NCBI GenBank assembly: GCA_038239485.1
Contig: JBBSET010000023.1
Coordinates: forward strand, 1 to 53,090
DNA: 53,090 nucleotides
Origin: DASQEH01 sp038239485
GTDB taxonomy: Bacteria; Actinomycetota; Actinomycetes; Propionibacteriales; Nocardioidaceae
Reading direction: 5' to 3'
Numbering within the stretch: the first letter of the stretch is position 1; every line of letters begins with the position of its first letter. A program made the position numbers and the translations under genes. This document shows, one piece after another, positions 51,789-53,090 of the stretch. Below the pieces are notes generated by a model that worked only from the letters and a program-made list of their open reading frames with translations, was not told where the DNA came from and searched no databases.

Positions 51789-52705
51789 CCATCCGCGTCA
51801 GGCGCGGTACGCGCATCGTCCGGAGACTGGCGACCTTCGGGGTGCTGCTCGCGCTGCTCGGGCTGCTCATCCCGAACGACAGCCACTACCCGACCGAGTT
51901 CACCCTTATCAAGCTCGAGACCGCACACGGCCTCGACGCCACCGACCATGTCGTCTGGATCTTGGCGCTGGGATCCGACGCCCGGCCGGGACAGCCGTAC
52001 CTCGGCAGCCGCTCCGACGCGATCCAGCTGGTCGGCATCGATCCCGTCACCCACCGCGGCGTGACGATCGGCATCCCGCGAGACTCGTATGTCAACATCC
52101 CGGGTTACGGCCAGAACAAGATCAACGCCGCAATGGTGTTCGGCGGGCCGGAGCTGACCGCCCAGACGGTGGCGAACTTCACCGGTATCACCCCCGACTA
52201 CGTCTTCGTGACGAGCTTCCCGGGCCTGATCCGCATGGTCGGGGGCATCAACGGGATCACGGCGAAGGTGACGTTCAACATGAACGACCAGGGCCAGGTG
52301 TTCCACCCCGGTATGCATAAGTTCACCGGGGTCCAGGCGCTCGCCTTCGCCCGGATCAGGCACGGCCTCCCGGCGGGCGACTTCAACCGCTCGATGGACC
52401 AGGGCCAGCTGCTCAAGGGCGGCCTCGCAACGATCCTTGGCAAGCTGGGCCGGCCGGGGTTCTTCGAGCGCGCCCTCGGCCTTCTCGCCCAGTACGCCGA
52501 CACCACCGTGAACCCCGTCGACCTCTACCGGTTGGCCCGAACCGTGCTCGAGGTCAACCCCGCCCGAGTGAAGGTCTGTGTCCTGCAGGGCGGTACCGGG
52601 TATGTCGGTGCGCAGAGTGTGGTCTTCCCCGACGTCGCCGCCGCCCGGTCGCTCGCCGCCGACGTACGCCATGACGCCAAAGTCGACCGCGGCTGCACCG
52701 CCTAG
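51785..52705 (+). CDS. LytR-CpsA-Psr (LCP) family protein
   Basis: 306-residue protein with one N-terminal membrane helix (about 15-30) and an external LCP domain: LALGSDAR, SRSDAIQLVGID, IPRDSYVNIPG, NKINAA and RIRHGLPAGDFNRSMDQGQLL, with the Asp and Arg residues that hold the lipid pyrophosphate and Mg. The family attaches glycopolymers to peptidoglycan. GTG 51785 overlaps the preceding stop (GTGA). Confidence 0.92.
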   Translation: MTIRVRRGTRIVRRLATFGVLLALLGLLIPNDSHYPTEFTLIKLETAHGLDATDHVVWILALGSDARPGQPYLGSRSDAIQLVGIDPVTHRGVTIGIPRDSYVNIPGYGQNKINAAMVFGGPELTAQTVANFTGITPDYVFVTSFPGLIRMVGGINGITAKVTFNMNDQGQVFHPGMHKFTGVQALAFARIRHGLPAGDFNRSMDQGQLLKGGLATILGKLGRPGFFERALGLLAQYADTTVNPVDLYRLARTVLEVNPARVKVCVLQGGTGYVGAQSVVFPDVAAARSLAADVRHDAKVDRGCTA

Positions 52706-52802
52706 CGGGTGGCCACCTGCTGGAGCTCTGCACCGGCAGAGGCCGCGCACCTCGACCCCGTCGACCGCCGTCAGCGATCTCGGGTCGATGTGCGAGCCAA
52801 CT

Positions 52803-53090
52803 CTAGTAGCCGACGACTTGGGTCGTGCGATCGAAGGCCGCGTTGCCGGCGCAGGCGACGAGGAAGGCCGCGATATCGGCGTGGTTCAGTTTCTTCGCCG
52901 GGTTGATGCCTATCGCCGCACCGTGTTTGTAGCCGCCTCGTGCAGGTCCGTCGGCCAAGGCAGGCGCCCGCACGATCACCCAGGCGAGGGTGCTGTTCCG
53001 GATCGTCGCCTCCGCGATGACCTTGTCCTCGTACAGCTTGCGGTTGAGTGACCGAAACACACCGACGCCGATCCGTGCGAACAACGACAA
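52803..53090 (-). CDS. NAD(P)-binding protein, C-terminal part
   Basis: The last 95 residues of a protein cut by the window end; the frame is open at base 53090, so the N terminus and Rossmann motif are not visible. KLYEDKVIAEATIRNSTLAWVIVRAP and LNHADIAAFLVAC match atypical short-chain dehydrogenase/NmrA-like proteins. The 97 bases between it and the convergent LCP gene hold no feature that I can name. Confidence 0.7.
   Translation of the reverse strand: MSLFARIGVGVFRSLNRKLYEDKVIAEATIRNSTLAWVIVRAPALADGPARGGYKHGAAIGINPAKKLNHADIAAFLVACAGNAAFDRTTQVVGY

Overview
The window comes from a high-GC actinobacterium. Evidence: GC-rich codons, many GTG starts, ATGA/GTGA gene overlaps, a WhiB1 protein, a SigR/RsrA redox sigma pair, ribosomal protein bL37, a Kgd-type 2-oxoglutarate decarboxylase, and a nickel superoxide dismutase with its own peptidase. 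The genus cannot be fixed from the sequence alone.

Region 1 (1-8830, + strand) is a propane/short-chain alkane monooxygenase operon. The order is hydroxylase alpha (cut by the window start), reductase, hydroxylase beta, coupling protein, amidohydrolase, DUF59 Fe-S protein, zinc alcohol dehydrogenase, a dedicated GroEL and an unrecognised 200-residue protein. The enzyme would oxidise propane to propanol, the dehydrogenase would carry the alcohol on, and the chaperonin would fold the hydroxylase.

Region 2 (8981-24029, + strand) is a complete group 1h (actinobacterial, high-affinity) [NiFe]-hydrogenase locus: hypA, hypB, small and large subunits, a NifU/Rieske-like fusion, DUF5947, DUF6084, a 526-residue unknown, a DUF6893 micro-protein, a small acidic protein, the maturation endopeptidase, hypC, hypF, a second hypC, hypD, hypE and DUF6390. 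Regions 1 and 2 together make 24 kb of same-strand genes for growth or survival on alkane plus H2.

Region 3 (24042-30868) is mixed: a glycosyltransferase-like membrane protein, a COG4280-like membrane protein, an S4 protein, ThpR, an FKBP isomerase, a CBS pair, membrane proteins and HisN.

Region 4 (30854-42701) is an actinobacterial housekeeping block: rsgA, aroA, DoxX, an archaeal-type aspartyl-tRNA synthetase behind what looks like a T-box leader, a sortase with an ice-binding-like substrate gene split by a frameshift, a YedK/HMCES protein, a hydrolase, sigR-rsrA with an autoregulatory SigR promoter, bL37, a PdtaS-like kinase, and whiB1 with a CRP-like site.

Region 5 (42688-53090) holds a GGDEF-EAL protein, divergent sodN/sodX, a quinone-oxidoreductase-like dehydrogenase, a DUF6104 protein, kgd, a putative lipoprotein, an LCP protein, and a partial NAD(P)-binding protein cut by the window end.

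The observations most worth following are the T-box with GAC specifier and UGGC bulge before an archaeal-type AspRS, the four-Cys 'Rieske' domain in the hydrogenase cluster, the unassigned hydrogenase accessory genes, and the split sortase substrate.
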